A DNA stretch of 63,043 bases from Lysobacter sp. Root690 (GCF_001427785.1 NZ_LMHM01000001.1:611856-674898), one strand, 5' to 3'. Shown: positions 9,005 to 17,476, counted from the first letter of the stretch. The notes: a model not told the origin generated them from the sequence alone. Program-made: numbers and translations.

Positions 9005-10219
9005 ATGCCTTCCTCGTCCCGCGATGCGCAGCGCATCGAACATCTCGACGCCCTGCGCGGATTCGCCCTGTTCGGCATCCTGATCGTCAACATCGGCGTG
9101 TTCGCCTCGCCCTGGTTCGGCCTGGGCGCGGCCGATCCGGCCTTCGATGCGCCATCGGACCGCATCACACATGGGCTGATCGCGGCGCTGTTCGAGATGA
9201 AATTCTATCTGCTGTTCTCGTTCCTGTTCGGCTACAGCTTTCAGTTGCAGCTCGATTCGGCGCGGCGCGCGGATGCGGCGTTCGTGCCGCGCATGGTCCG
9301 GCGCCTGCTCGGTCTGTGGTCGATCGGCCTGATTCATGCGGTGCTTCTGTTCCATGGCGACATTCTCAGCACCTATGCCGTGCTCGGCCTGCTGCTGTTG
9401 GCGATGCGCGACAGCCCCGAGCAACTCGCATGGCGCCGCGCGATCCGATTGATCGGCATGACAGCAGCGGCCTGGGCTGGTCTGGCATTGCTGCTGTGGA
9501 TCGGCGGCGACACCCGGCCTGCCGATGCCGATGCCGCGGCGCTCGCGCGAGCCGCGCAGGCCGTGCAATCCGGCTTCACTGGCGATCCGGGCGAGGTGAT
9601 CGATGCGCGCCTACACGAACTGGGTTCGACCGCGATCGTACTCGCCTGCCTGCAGGCGCCGTGCGCGCTGGCGATGTTTTTGTTCGGATTGATCGCCGGC
9701 CGTCGCCAGGTGCTGGCGCGACTGGATCGCTATCAACCGTTGCTGCGTCGTGTGCGGTGGTACGGACTGAGCATCGGCCTGCCTGCGGCGCTGGTGTTCG
9801 CGGCGATCACCGTGCTCGCGCCGGGCGGGCCGCTGGAACTGCTCGCGCTCGCCCTGAGCGTGTTGACCGCGCCGTGGCTGAGCCTGGCCTATGCCGCCTG
9901 GGCAATGGCCGCATTCGACAGCGCACATGGCCGCCGCGCGGTCGCGGCTTTGGCGCCGGCGGGCCGCATGGCGCTGTCGAACTATCTGCTGCAGTCGCTG
10001 GCGTGTGCGTTGGTATTCACCGGTTACGGCTTCGGCTTGATGGGGCGCGTGTCGCCACTGGGCTGCGTGGCGATAGCGGTCGCGCTGTTCGGCGCGCAGT
10101 TGTGGCTGAGCCGTTGGTGGTTGCGACGCCACGCCTATGGGCCGGTCGAGTGGCTGTTGCGCGCGCTCACCATCGGCCACTGGCCGCGACTGCGCAAAGG
10201 CCTGCCCGATTCGCGATGA
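9005..10219 (+). CDS. DUF418 (YeiB-like) integral membrane protein
   Basis: 404 residues with roughly ten hydrophobic segments. It opens with RIEHLDALRGFALFGILIVN, the hallmark N-terminus of DUF418/YeiB proteins, and has the C-terminal family block PAGRMALSNYLLQSLACALVF and WLLRALT. Function in the family is not established; structure suggests an inner-membrane acyl- or small-molecule transferase-like fold. I chose ATG 9005 because the conserved DALRGFALFGI motif follows within 13 residues, although no good ribosome-binding site precedes it. It begins about 130 bases from the divergent kinase gene. Confidence 0.88.
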   Translation: MPSSSRDAQRIEHLDALRGFALFGILIVNIGVFASPWFGLGAADPAFDAPSDRITHGLIAALFEMKFYLLFSFLFGYSFQLQLDSARRADAAFVPRMVRRLLGLWSIGLIHAVLLFHGDILSTYAVLGLLLLAMRDSPEQLAWRRAIRLIGMTAAAWAGLALLLWIGGDTRPADADAAALARAAQAVQSGFTGDPGEVIDARLHELGSTAIVLACLQAPCALAMFLFGLIAGRRQVLARLDRYQPLLRRVRWYGLSIGLPAALVFAAITVLAPGGPLELLALALSVLTAPWLSLAYAAWAMAAFDSAHGRRAVAALAPAGRMALSNYLLQSLACALVFTGYGFGLMGRVSPLGCVAIAVALFGAQLWLSRWWLRRHAYGPVEWLLRALTIGHWPRLRKGLPDSR

Positions 10220-10588
10220 GCCGCGAATTCGCGCGGCGCTTTGGTGAGAGGCCTTTCGGCTCAACGCTTTCCTCCACGAACTGGATAAGCCCGCATCGGA
10301 TCGATCGAACAATCCCGGACTGAAGCGCTTTGCGCAATGACGCCATGCAACGCAACGATTTTCCTGCATGGGCATATGAATGCGGCAGCGATGTACCGCC
10401 GATCGAATGACCCTTGTCATCTGTCGCGCAAACCGTGACCGACTTCGACAATGCCGTGTGGCCCGTCCCGCGGTCATGTACGACACTCAACGGCCGAACC
10501 TGATCGACCGGAGTGCGCGCAACGCCCGTGATCGCCTGGACTCGCCCGAACGCATCCATCGCGCGCGCAGCGCACGGCTGACGTCTTC
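10220..10588. promoter_or_regulatory. Upstream region of the graspetide operon
   Basis: About 370 bases without a credible gene. The RiPP operon promoter must lie here. A short dyad ATGAC-CCTT-GTCAT at 10407-10420 is the only clear palindrome; its right arm contains TTGTCA (10414-10419), a possible -35-like box, but I find no matching -10 element. No canonical TGTGA-N6-TCACA (Clp/CRP) site is visible. Confidence 0.4.
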
Positions 10589-11863
10589 ATGCACGAAGAC
10601 CTGTTCAGACGCGAAATGCTCGACGCCAGGAAACAACGCTGGCTCGGCAGCATCCGCTTGCCGGTTTCACGCATGGGTTGGCCGATGGCCGCGCTCGCGA
10701 CGGCAGCCTTGATCGCGTTGCTGGGCCTGCTCGGCTTCGGTCGCTACACCCGCAGCGAGAGCGCGAGCGGCCAATTGATTCCGCGCGGCGGTCTTTTGAA
10801 CATAAGCGCGCCGGCCGGCGGCCGCATCGCGCGCAGTCACGTGGTCGAAGGCCAAACGGTCGCGCGTGGCCAGACCTTGCTGGAGATATCGGCCGAACTC
10901 GACAGCCCGGCGCTGGGCGCCGGCGTCGGCCAGGCGGTCGGCGCCGAACTGGCGTTGCAACGAGAACGTTTGCTCGCCGAGCGCGACGCGATCGAACGCG
11001 AACGCGGCCGCGACACCGACTCCTTGCGCCAACGCATCGTCGACTCGCAACGCCGCCTCGACCTAGCCGACGCGCAACTGCAGTTGCGCCGCGAACAAGC
11101 CGCGCAGGCCGAACGCCTGTCGCAACAGGTGCAACCGCTGCGCGCGGCCAAGCTGCTCAGCGACGTGCAGTGGCAGCAATACGAAACCACCCGTATCGAC
11201 AGCCTGAGCCGGGTCCAGGACGCGCAACGCGAACGCCTCGACGCCGCGCGCGAACTCACCGACGCGCGCGCCGCGCTGGCCGATCTGCCGCGGCGCCTGA
11301 GCGAACGCCGCGGCCGGATCGAACGCGAACTGGCCGACATCGCACAGGACGACGCCCACAACGAAGGCCGTCGCCGCATCGCCGTGCTGGCGCCACGTGC
11401 GGGCCGGATCAGCGGCTGGGCGCTGACTGAAGGCCAGACGATCGATGCGGGCCAACGGCTGTTCTCACTGCTGCCCGAACGCGCACCGCTGCAAGCCGAA
11501 CTGTGGCTGCCCGATCGCGCAATCGGCCTGATCGCCGCCGGCACGCCGGTGACCTTGCGCTACCCGGCGTTTCCGTATCAGACCTACGGCCTGCAGCGCG
11601 GCCGGGTCGCGCAAATCGCGCGCGGGCCGCTGTCGGCGCAGGACATCCGCGAGCGCACCGGCCGGCCCGCCGATGCGCCGGCCTGGCGCGTGCTGGTCGA
11701 TCTGGACCGGCAGGAGGTCGCCAGCCACGCGCTGCAGGCGCAGATGCGGGTCGACGCGGAACTGCAACTGGAACGGCGGCGGCTGTATGAATTCCTGTTC
11801 GTGCCCAACGTGTCCGCGCCGCGCGGGCTCGCGCTGACAACGACGCAAGGCGACGCGCCATGA
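10589..11863 (+). CDS. HlyD-family periplasmic adaptor of peptide exporter
   Basis: 424 residues. A short cytoplasmic N-terminus is followed by one membrane helix (about 30-52, WPMAALATAALIALLGLLGF), then the lipoyl half-motif (SAPAGGRIARSHVVEGQTVARGQ), a long coiled coil rich in Arg/Glu/Gln (about 125-250), the second lipoyl half (LAPRAGRISGWALTEGQTID) and a beta-barrel domain. This is the membrane-fusion protein that links an ABC transporter to an outer-membrane channel in type I secretion. Its stop overlaps the start of the C39 ABC transporter by four bases (ATGA), so the two are coupled. No TolC-like gene is in the window, so a housekeeping one is presumably used. It is the first gene of the putative graspetide operon. 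Confidence 0.93.
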   Translation: MHEDLFRREMLDARKQRWLGSIRLPVSRMGWPMAALATAALIALLGLLGFGRYTRSESASGQLIPRGGLLNISAPAGGRIARSHVVEGQTVARGQTLLEISAELDSPALGAGVGQAVGAELALQRERLLAERDAIERERGRDTDSLRQRIVDSQRRLDLADAQLQLRREQAAQAERLSQQVQPLRAAKLLSDVQWQQYETTRIDSLSRVQDAQRERLDAARELTDARAALADLPRRLSERRGRIERELADIAQDDAHNEGRRRIAVLAPRAGRISGWALTEGQTIDAGQRLFSLLPERAPLQAELWLPDRAIGLIAAGTPVTLRYPAFPYQTYGLQRGRVAQIARGPLSAQDIRERTGRPADAPAWRVLVDLDRQEVASHALQAQMRVDAELQLERRRLYEFLFVPNVSAPRGLALTTTQGDAP

Positions 11864-14016
11864 GCCGCACTCGCGCGCTGCCGGTGATCCAGCAGAACGA
11901 ATTGGCCGAATGCGGCCTGGCTTGCCTGGCGATGATCGCGATCCACCACGGCCACGACATCGACCTGGCCAGCCTGCGCCGCCGTTTTCCGGTGTCGCCG
12001 CGCGGCGCGACCCTGGCGCGCCTGATCAAGATCGCCGGCGCGCTCGGCTTCGACACCCGCCCGCTGCGCGCCGAGATCGAACACCTCGCCGACCTGCAAC
12101 TGCCGTGCGTGTTGCATTGGGATCTCAATCATTTCGTCGTGCTCAAGCGTATCGCCCGCGGCCGCGCCGAACTGCACGATCCGGCGCGCGGCGCGGTCTC
12201 GCTGCCGCTGGCCGAATTCGGCCGCCACTACACCGGCATCGCCCTGGAACTGTCGCGCAAGCCCGATTTCGCGCCGATGCGCGAACGCCAGCGACTGAGC
12301 CTGCGCGGACTGGCCGGACACATCGTCGGCCTGCGCCGCGCCGGCCTGCAGATCCTCGCGCTCGCGCTCAGCCTGGAAGGCTTCACCCTGCTGCTGCCGT
12401 TGGCGATGCAATGGGTGATCGACCGGGTGCTGGTATCGGGCGATGTCGAACTGCTGCATCTGCTCGGCATCGGCTTTCTGACCGTGGTGCTGTTCCAGTC
12501 CGCGATCACCGCCATGCGCGGCTGGCTGATCGCCGATCTGGGCGCGTCCTTGAATTCGCAATGGCTGGCCAATCTGTTCGGCCACCTGATGCGGCTGCCG
12601 CTGGATTTCTTCGAGAAACGCCACGTCGGCGGGGTGATGTCGCGCTTCGTTTCGGTGCAGGCGATCCAGCAGACCTTGACCGGCAGTTTCGTCGAAAGCC
12701 TGCTCGACGGACTCACCGTGGTCCTGGTGCTCGGGCTGCTGCTGTTCTACAGCCCGCCGTTGACCGCGCTGGTGCTGGCCGCGTTCGCGTTGTACGCCGG
12801 CCTGCGCTGGCTCGCGTTCCGGCGCCTGCGCCGGCTCAAGGAAGAACAGCTGATCCAGGTCGCTCAACAGCAGAGCCTGCTGATCGAATCGATCCAGGGC
12901 GTGCAGACGATCAAGCTCGGCAACAAGCAGGACGAACGCCGCGCGCGCATCGCCAATGCCAGCGTCGAAGTCGCCAACCGCGAAGCCGCGATCAGCCGCA
13001 CCACCGCGGTATTCTCGGCCTTGTCCAAGCTAGTGTTCGGCGTGCAGCGCGTGCTGCTGATCTGGATCTGCGCCTGGCTGACCCTGCAGGGCCGGTTCAC
13101 CGCCGGCATGATGGTGGTGTTCGTCGCCTATGCCGATCTGTTCGCCACCCGCACCGGCAGCCTGATCGACAAACTGGTCGATCTGCGCCTGCTCGGCCTG
13201 CACGGTCAGCGCATCGCCGATATCGCGCTGGAAGCGCCGGAACCGCATGTGCATACCGACTACGCCGGGCCGGCGCCGCGGCCGCGGATCGAGCTGGAAG
13301 GCGTGAGTTTTCGCTATGCCGCCGACGAGCCGTGGATCCTGCGCGATTGCAGTTTCAGCATCGAAGCCGGCGAATCGGTTGCGATCGTCGGTCCGTCGGG
13401 TTGCGGAAAGACCACCTTGGCCAAGCTGATCCTCGGCCTGCTGCGGCCCAGCAGCGGCACGATCCGCATCGGCGGTGTCGATATCCAGCGTTACGGGCTG
13501 GCCGCATACCGCGAGTTGTTCGGCGCGGTGATGCAGGAAGACGTGCTGTTCGCGGGTTCGATCGCGCAGAACATCGCCTTCTTCGATCCGGCCGCGAGCA
13601 GCGAACGCATCGAGGCCGCCGCGCGCGCGGCGCGCATCCACACCGACATCGCCGGCATGGCGATGGGCTACGAAACCCTGGTCGGCGACCTGGGCTCATC
13701 GCTGTCGGGCGGGCAAAAGCAGCGCGTGCTGCTGGCGCGCGCGCTGTACCAGCAACCGGCGATCCTGCTGCTCGACGAAGCCACCAGCCATCTCGATGTG
13801 GCGCGCGAACACGAGATCAATCGCGAGATTTCCTCATTGCGCATCACCCGCATCGTCATCGCGCACCGACCCGACACGATACGCAGCGCCGATCGCGTGA
13901 TCGCATTGCGCGACGGCGTGAGTGAATCGATTACGAACAAGGAATTCGCATCGCCGATCGTGTCGCGCATTCACGATGAAACTGCGATGGCGATGGGGAA
14001 AACACGACTTTCTTAG
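11860..14016 (+). CDS. C39-peptidase ABC transporter (PCAT) for double-glycine peptides
   Basis: 718 residues. The N-terminal C39 cysteine peptidase has Gln-12, catalytic Cys-18 in QNELAECGLACL, His-91 in HWDLNHFVVL and Asp-107 in HDPARG, so it looks active. Six transmembrane segments follow (about 155-430), then an ABC ATPase with Walker A GPSGCGKTT (about 511-519), signature LSGGQKQR (about 615), Walker B ILLLDEATSHLD and switch His in IVIAHRPDT. Such proteins cut leader peptides after GG and export the cargo. It overlaps the HlyD gene and lies 79 bases upstream of a precursor gene ending its leader in GG, its likely substrate. The peptidase domain separates it from plain lipid or toxin flippases. 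Confidence 0.96.
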   Translation: MSRTRALPVIQQNELAECGLACLAMIAIHHGHDIDLASLRRRFPVSPRGATLARLIKIAGALGFDTRPLRAEIEHLADLQLPCVLHWDLNHFVVLKRIARGRAELHDPARGAVSLPLAEFGRHYTGIALELSRKPDFAPMRERQRLSLRGLAGHIVGLRRAGLQILALALSLEGFTLLLPLAMQWVIDRVLVSGDVELLHLLGIGFLTVVLFQSAITAMRGWLIADLGASLNSQWLANLFGHLMRLPLDFFEKRHVGGVMSRFVSVQAIQQTLTGSFVESLLDGLTVVLVLGLLLFYSPPLTALVLAAFALYAGLRWLAFRRLRRLKEEQLIQVAQQQSLLIESIQGVQTIKLGNKQDERRARIANASVEVANREAAISRTTAVFSALSKLVFGVQRVLLIWICAWLTLQGRFTAGMMVVFVAYADLFATRTGSLIDKLVDLRLLGLHGQRIADIALEAPEPHVHTDYAGPAPRPRIELEGVSFRYAADEPWILRDCSFSIEAGESVAIVGPSGCGKTTLAKLILGLLRPSSGTIRIGGVDIQRYGLAAYRELFGAVMQEDVLFAGSIAQNIAFFDPAASSERIEAAARAARIHTDIAGMAMGYETLVGDLGSSLSGGQKQRVLLARALYQQPAILLLDEATSHLDVAREHEINREISSLRITRIVIAHRPDTIRSADRVIALRDGVSESITNKEFASPIVSRIHDETAMAMGKTRLS

Positions 14017-14095
14017 TTGCTAGCATCCACGTTCGTGCCGACGCCGGGACGGCCTTCCAACTCTTCTCGGCAATCACGTTTCAGGAGAACGCTTC

Positions 14096-14269
14096 ATGAG
14101 CAAGCAAGACGCGAATCTGCCTCAGAACGACACCGCCCGTCCGCTCGCCCGCATCGCGGCGCGCGAACTTTCGCTCGACGAAATCGCCGCGATTTCCGGC
14201 GGCAAGGGCGACACGACCCACGCCACCGGCCCGAACGGCGACGATCCGGGCGATCCGGACCTGGTGTGA
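14096..14269 (+). CDS. Putative graspetide (omega-ester RiPP) precursor peptide
   Basis: 57 residues starting MSKQDANLPQND, with ribosome-binding site AGGAGA seven bases before ATG 14096. The leader carries RPLARIAAREL, reminiscent by eye of the PFFARFLE recognition helix of microviridin leaders, then LSLDEIAAISGG, a standard double-glycine cleavage site ending at Gly-36. The predicted 21-residue core contains TTHATGPNGDDPGDPD: three Thr (40, 41, 44) followed by four Asp (49, 50, 53, 55), separated by a Gly/Pro/Asn turn. That is the hydroxyl-donor then acid-acceptor layout of graspetides. Lys-37 is the only core lysine, so ester rather than amide links are expected. It sits between its putative exporter and an ATP-grasp ligase. 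Function of the product is unknown; protease inhibition is common in the class. Confidence 0.85.
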   Translation: MSKQDANLPQNDTARPLARIAARELSLDEIAAISGGKGDTTHATGPNGDDPGDPDLV

Positions 14270-14341
14270 TTCGATCCGCTGTGATCTGACCTGCCGTGAT
14301 CAGACCTGCTGTGAGCAGACATGCTGTGATCGGATCGGAAC
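14267..14341 (+). repeat. 15-bp tandem repeat, five degenerate copies, starting at the precursor stop codon
   Basis: The units TGATTCGATCCGCTG, TGATCTGACCTGCCG, TGATCAGACCTGCTG, TGAGCAGACATGCTG and TGATCGGATCGGAAC follow without gaps from 14267. Because the period is five codons, each unit restates a TGA in the precursor frame. It looks like repeated duplication of the gene's 3' end (GACCTGGTGTGA). One junction also forms a small CTGCT-GTG-AGCAG hairpin. Confidence 0.8.
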
Positions 14342-14422
14342 ACAGCGATCGAATGCGTAAGGCATCGATGGACTCGCGCGCGAGCGACGTGCGCGTAAAT
14401 CGAAGCGACTGCGCGAACTTCG

Positions 14423-14447
14423 GCACGCCCCGCCCGTCGGGGCGTGC
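14423..14447 (+). terminator. Hairpin between precursor and ATP-grasp genes (terminator/attenuator-like)
   Basis: A perfect 10-bp stem GCACGCCCCG / CGGGGCGTGC with a 5-nt loop (CCCGT), followed by tgttatcaacc. The U-tract is weak, so partial termination or RNA stabilisation is more likely than full termination. It lies 150 bases after the precursor stop and 40 bases before the ligase start, where RiPP operons often lower expression of the enzyme relative to the precursor. Confidence 0.7.
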
Positions 14448-14487
14448 TGTTATCAACCAAATCGCGACCGGACCGAGCCATCGCCGC

Positions 14488-15609
14488 ATGCCCTCTCATC
14501 GCCGCCCGCTGATTCTTTCTTCCCTCGCCCACGACATCCACGCCTCGGCTGCGCGCTGGGCGCTGCAAGCCAGCGGCATCGACGCCACCTGGGTGACCTC
14601 GCTGGCCGAGTCCGAACTGGGACCGATGTCGCTGCACTGCGACGCCGGCAACGGCCTGCGCATGAGCGGCGCGCTCGACCACGATCGGGTCGGCACGGTC
14701 TGGTATCGGCGCCCGCGCAATCCCGAAAACTTTCCACGCGCGCATAGCAGCGACGCGCCGTTCCTGCGCGGCGAATGGGGCCGCTTTCTCAAGAATGTTT
14801 ACGCACTGACCGATCAGGGCGCGGACCGTCTGTGGGTCAATCGTCCCGCGGCGGCGGCCATGGCCGAGAACAAACTCGTGCAGTTGCGCGCCGCGCACCG
14901 CTGCGGGCTGCGCTTTCCGGCCACGCTGGTGTCGCACGATCCGCACGAGATCCGCCGCTTCGTCCAGCGCCACGGCCGCGTGGTCTACAAACCGTTCATG
15001 ACCCACACCTGGAAGGACGCCGAGACCGGCCGCATGTTCAGCACCTATGCGCGCATCGTCGAACCGGCGATGCTCGAGGACGACGCCAGCCTGCTGCACT
15101 GCCCCGGCATCTATCAGGTTTACGTCGACAAGCGCTGCGACCTGCGGGTGACCGCGATCGGCGATCGCTATTTCGCCGCGCGCCTGCATGCGCAGCACGA
15201 CGGCGGTTTCGTCGACTGGCGCGTCGGCCAGGCCGTGCAGGGCTTGCGCGCCGAACCCGGCGAGTTGTCGGCGTCCGACCAGGCCAAGCTGTCGATGCTG
15301 ATGCGCGAGCTCGGGCTGGTGTTCGGCTGCATCGACCTGGCGATCGATGCCGACGGCGAAGCGCATTTCCTGGAAGTGAACCAGGCCGGGCAATTCCTGT
15401 TCGTCGAGGACTTGCTGCCGTCGCTGCCGCTGCTGCGCGCGATGAGCGCGATGCTGGCCGAAGGCCGGCCGGATTATTCGCTGGCGACGATCGCGCCGGT
15501 GTCCTACGCCGACTATTGCGCGAGCGAGGAGCACCGCGCGTGGTGGGCGCAGGCCAGCGAGGCCCTCAAGGATCGCAGCCCGGCGGCGGCGGGCATCACC
15601 CTGGAGTAG
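14488..15609 (+). CDS. MvdC/MvdD-type ATP-grasp ligase (graspetide macrocyclase)
   Basis: 373 residues. ATP-grasp features of the microviridin-ligase family are present: an N-terminal domain with VWYRRPRNP, then ENKLVQLRAAHRCGLRFPATL, the ATP-binding VVYKPF, DLRVTAIGD, and the metal-binding end FGCIDLAID...HFLEVNQAGQFLFVE. These enzymes activate Asp/Glu side chains of a precursor as acyl phosphates and join them to Thr/Ser (ester) or Lys (amide). I start it at ATG 14488, where the conserved N-terminal strand (RRPLILSS) begins; the frame is open to 14296, but that stretch covers the repeats and hairpin and has no domain character. Only one ligase is present and no acetyltransferase, unlike microviridin clusters with separate ester and amide enzymes. 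Confidence 0.92.
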   Translation: MPSHRRPLILSSLAHDIHASAARWALQASGIDATWVTSLAESELGPMSLHCDAGNGLRMSGALDHDRVGTVWYRRPRNPENFPRAHSSDAPFLRGEWGRFLKNVYALTDQGADRLWVNRPAAAAMAENKLVQLRAAHRCGLRFPATLVSHDPHEIRRFVQRHGRVVYKPFMTHTWKDAETGRMFSTYARIVEPAMLEDDASLLHCPGIYQVYVDKRCDLRVTAIGDRYFAARLHAQHDGGFVDWRVGQAVQGLRAEPGELSASDQAKLSMLMRELGLVFGCIDLAIDADGEAHFLEVNQAGQFLFVEDLLPSLPLLRAMSAMLAEGRPDYSLATIAPVSYADYCASEEHRAWWAQASEALKDRSPAAAGITLE

Positions 15610-15662
15610 CCGCGAGTCGCCGAAGGTCCGCTCTCGCGACTTCGCGGCATCCAACGTGGGCG

Positions 15663-16724
15663 TCAGAACGCCCGGCTGATCGTCACGCTGCCGAACACCG
15701 GCGTCTGCTTCTGTCCGTCGAACTCGCGGGTACGGTTGTAGCGCGCCAGCGCCAGCTTCCAGCGCCCGCGCATCAAGGCCACGCCGTAACCGATCTCGCC
15801 CACGAACGAGCGCTTGTCGACACTGTGGCTGTCGCGGAAGGTGTTGCCATCGAGGGTGATGTCGCGCACCACCCAGCGCACGTCCGAGGTCACGAACACA
15901 TGCGCGGCGAACGGCCGGTTGCCGGTGTTGTAGTGCCGGGTCGGCGCGGTGTTCTCGCCGGCCGGGCGCAGCGGCGTGCTGCCGAAGTCGTCGGGCAGGC
16001 GCAGGCCGAAACGCAGTTCCGCGCCGACATTGGCGTAGGTGGTCAGATTGCCGAAGCTGCCGCCGTAATGAGTGATCGCGTCCCAGCCCCAGGCGCCGTT
16101 GTGCGCGTCGCCGGCCGAATAGCGGTTCATGCGTTCGTGGACGATCCGGAACACCGGCTCGTCGTGCAGTTGGTTGTCCCAGCCCTTGAAGGTCTCGTCG
16201 CCCAGCGCCTTGTGGACCGCGTCCTGCACTTGCTTGCCCAGGGCCGACGGCCCGACGATGCCGAACTGCAACTGGGTGGTCTGCAGATAATCGCCGTTGC
16301 GCGCGTTATAGCCCAGCCCGAACAGCAGCGCGGCGGCGTACGGGCGATCGTCCGGAATCAACTCGCGGCGGCTGAAATCGGTCGGGGTGAAGATGCCCTG
16401 GGCGAAGGTGGCGATCATGTTGCGCTGCTCGAAGCCTTCGGGCTGCAGCGCATCGAGATGGCGATTGACCCAGCGCGCGAGCCGCGGAATGCACGGATCG
16501 TCGGTGTAATCGGCCAGGTTCGGCGACACCAGGGTCAGTTGCACGCCATTGCTGTAGCCCTGGTCCTGGCCGCCGAACAAATCGTTGTCCAGTCGCAGGT
16601 TGACGGTGGGCGGCAGGCGCGTGTGGCCGTTGGTGCAGGCCTCGCGGCCGTCGGCGCGGGCCTGGCCGCAATGCATGAGAGCAGCGGCGAACAGGACGCA
16701 AAGCGGCAATGCAGTGGAGCGCAT
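15663..16724 (-). CDS. LpxR-family (DUF2219) outer-membrane lipid A deacylase-like protein
   Basis: 353 residues with a signal peptide (MRSTALPLCVLFAAALMHCG, cleaved near ARADG), then NLRLDNDLFGGQDQGYSNGVQLTLVSP, the family N-terminus with the conserved N-D-x-x and TDxxYSNG-like block. The repeated amphipathic strands end in VFGSVTISRAF with C-terminal Phe, as expected for a 12-stranded outer-membrane barrel. LpxR of Salmonella is a calcium-dependent enzyme that removes the 3'-acyloxyacyl group from lipid A. Whether this homologue is active is untested. Start chosen at 16724 because the signal peptide begins there; the longer frame to 17051 is not protein-like. It converges on the ATP-grasp gene. 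Confidence 0.85.
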   Translation of the reverse strand: MRSTALPLCVLFAAALMHCGQARADGREACTNGHTRLPPTVNLRLDNDLFGGQDQGYSNGVQLTLVSPNLADYTDDPCIPRLARWVNRHLDALQPEGFEQRNMIATFAQGIFTPTDFSRRELIPDDRPYAAALLFGLGYNARNGDYLQTTQLQFGIVGPSALGKQVQDAVHKALGDETFKGWDNQLHDEPVFRIVHERMNRYSAGDAHNGAWGWDAITHYGGSFGNLTTYANVGAELRFGLRLPDDFGSTPLRPAGENTAPTRHYNTGNRPFAAHVFVTSDVRWVVRDITLDGNTFRDSHSVDKRSFVGEIGYGVALMRGRWKLALARYNRTREFDGQKQTPVFGSVTISRAF

Positions 16725-17074
16725 GGGCGGGTTCGGCAGTCTGAGCCGCGGCGCCGGCGTGCGCGCAGCGGACGATTGGTAGGAGCGGCGGGACAACGGA
16801 GACCGGCCGCCTCGACGGAGATCGGCCTCCCATTCCCGCGCGCGCTGGACCACGGCGGATCGGCGCCAAAGTTCGCACAGATCGTGAGCGCTGCGGCTTG
16901 CAGGGTTGTGACGGATTGTCCCGCAAATGATACTTGAGTCGATCGGCGGCGCGATGGCCGCGACGACAGCCGGTGCCAGGCCATGGCGCCCGAGACATGA
17001 GTGCAAAGTGTCGGGGCCGACACGGCGGCCCACAAAACACCTTTCACCCAAGCCCAGGCCGCGAGAAACGCGAG
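16725..17074. other. Intergenic region with a partial REP-like fragment
   Basis: 350 bases between two leftward genes. GTAGGAGCGGCG at 16780-16791 matches the core of the paired REP element at 43281-43362, here as a single partial copy. The rest shows no gene or hairpin with a T-tract. The promoter of the LpxR-like gene should lie near its right boundary. Confidence 0.4.
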
Positions 17075-17476
17075 TTACGACATCGGCGGCAATTCGTACT
17101 CGAACGAATAGAAATGCGCCCCGCCCTCGCGGATCTCGATCTTCATGCTGCCGGTCAGCCCGCTGAGCTCACCGCTGCCCGAATCGGGCACCACGGTCAC
17201 GATCAGATTCGGCGCGCCGCGATCCATCAGCCCGCGATGCAACAACAGGAAACTGCCGCTGCGCCCGGCCAGACGGCCTTCGACTTTTTCCAGCGCGACA
17301 TAACCGGCCGAGCCCTTGACCGGGGTCATCGCCGCGAGCATTTCGCCGCGGCTGGCGGCGTCCAGCTCGCCGTGGAATTGCTTGTCGATCGACATGCGGC
17401 CGAACTTGCCTTCGGCTTCCTCGTGGACCGGCTGCGGGCTCAGTTTGACGTTGAACGGGCCTTCGATGTGCGGCAT
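17075..17476 (-). CDS. DUF3224 domain protein
   Basis: 133 residues: an all-beta, one-domain protein with IEGPFNVKLSPQPV at the start, then GRMSIDKQFHGELDAASRGEML and SGSFLLLHRGLMDRG, and LTVTVVPDSGSGELSGLTGSMKIEI-type strands near the end. This matches DUF3224, an allene-oxide-cyclase-like barrel family of unknown function. It has no signal peptide. The start at 17476 has a TTGGAG site eight bases upstream; the longer frame to 17635 is Arg/Pro-rich noise. It stands alone, divergent from the TonB receptor gene. Confidence 0.88.
   Translation of the reverse strand: MPHIEGPFNVKLSPQPVHEEAEGKFGRMSIDKQFHGELDAASRGEMLAAMTPVKGSAGYVALEKVEGRLAGRSGSFLLLHRGLMDRGAPNLIVTVVPDSGSGELSGLTGSMKIEIREGGAHFYSFEYELPPMS

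Noticed and set aside
14017-14289. A 90-codon frame across the precursor region
   Set aside because: It is Arg-rich in a different frame; the 57-codon frame with AGGAGA, leader and GG motif is the credible gene.
14267-14341. Clp/CRP binding sites suggested by the TGTGA steps of the tandem repeat
   Set aside because: No TGTGA is followed six bases later by TCACA; only same-orientation half-sites occur.
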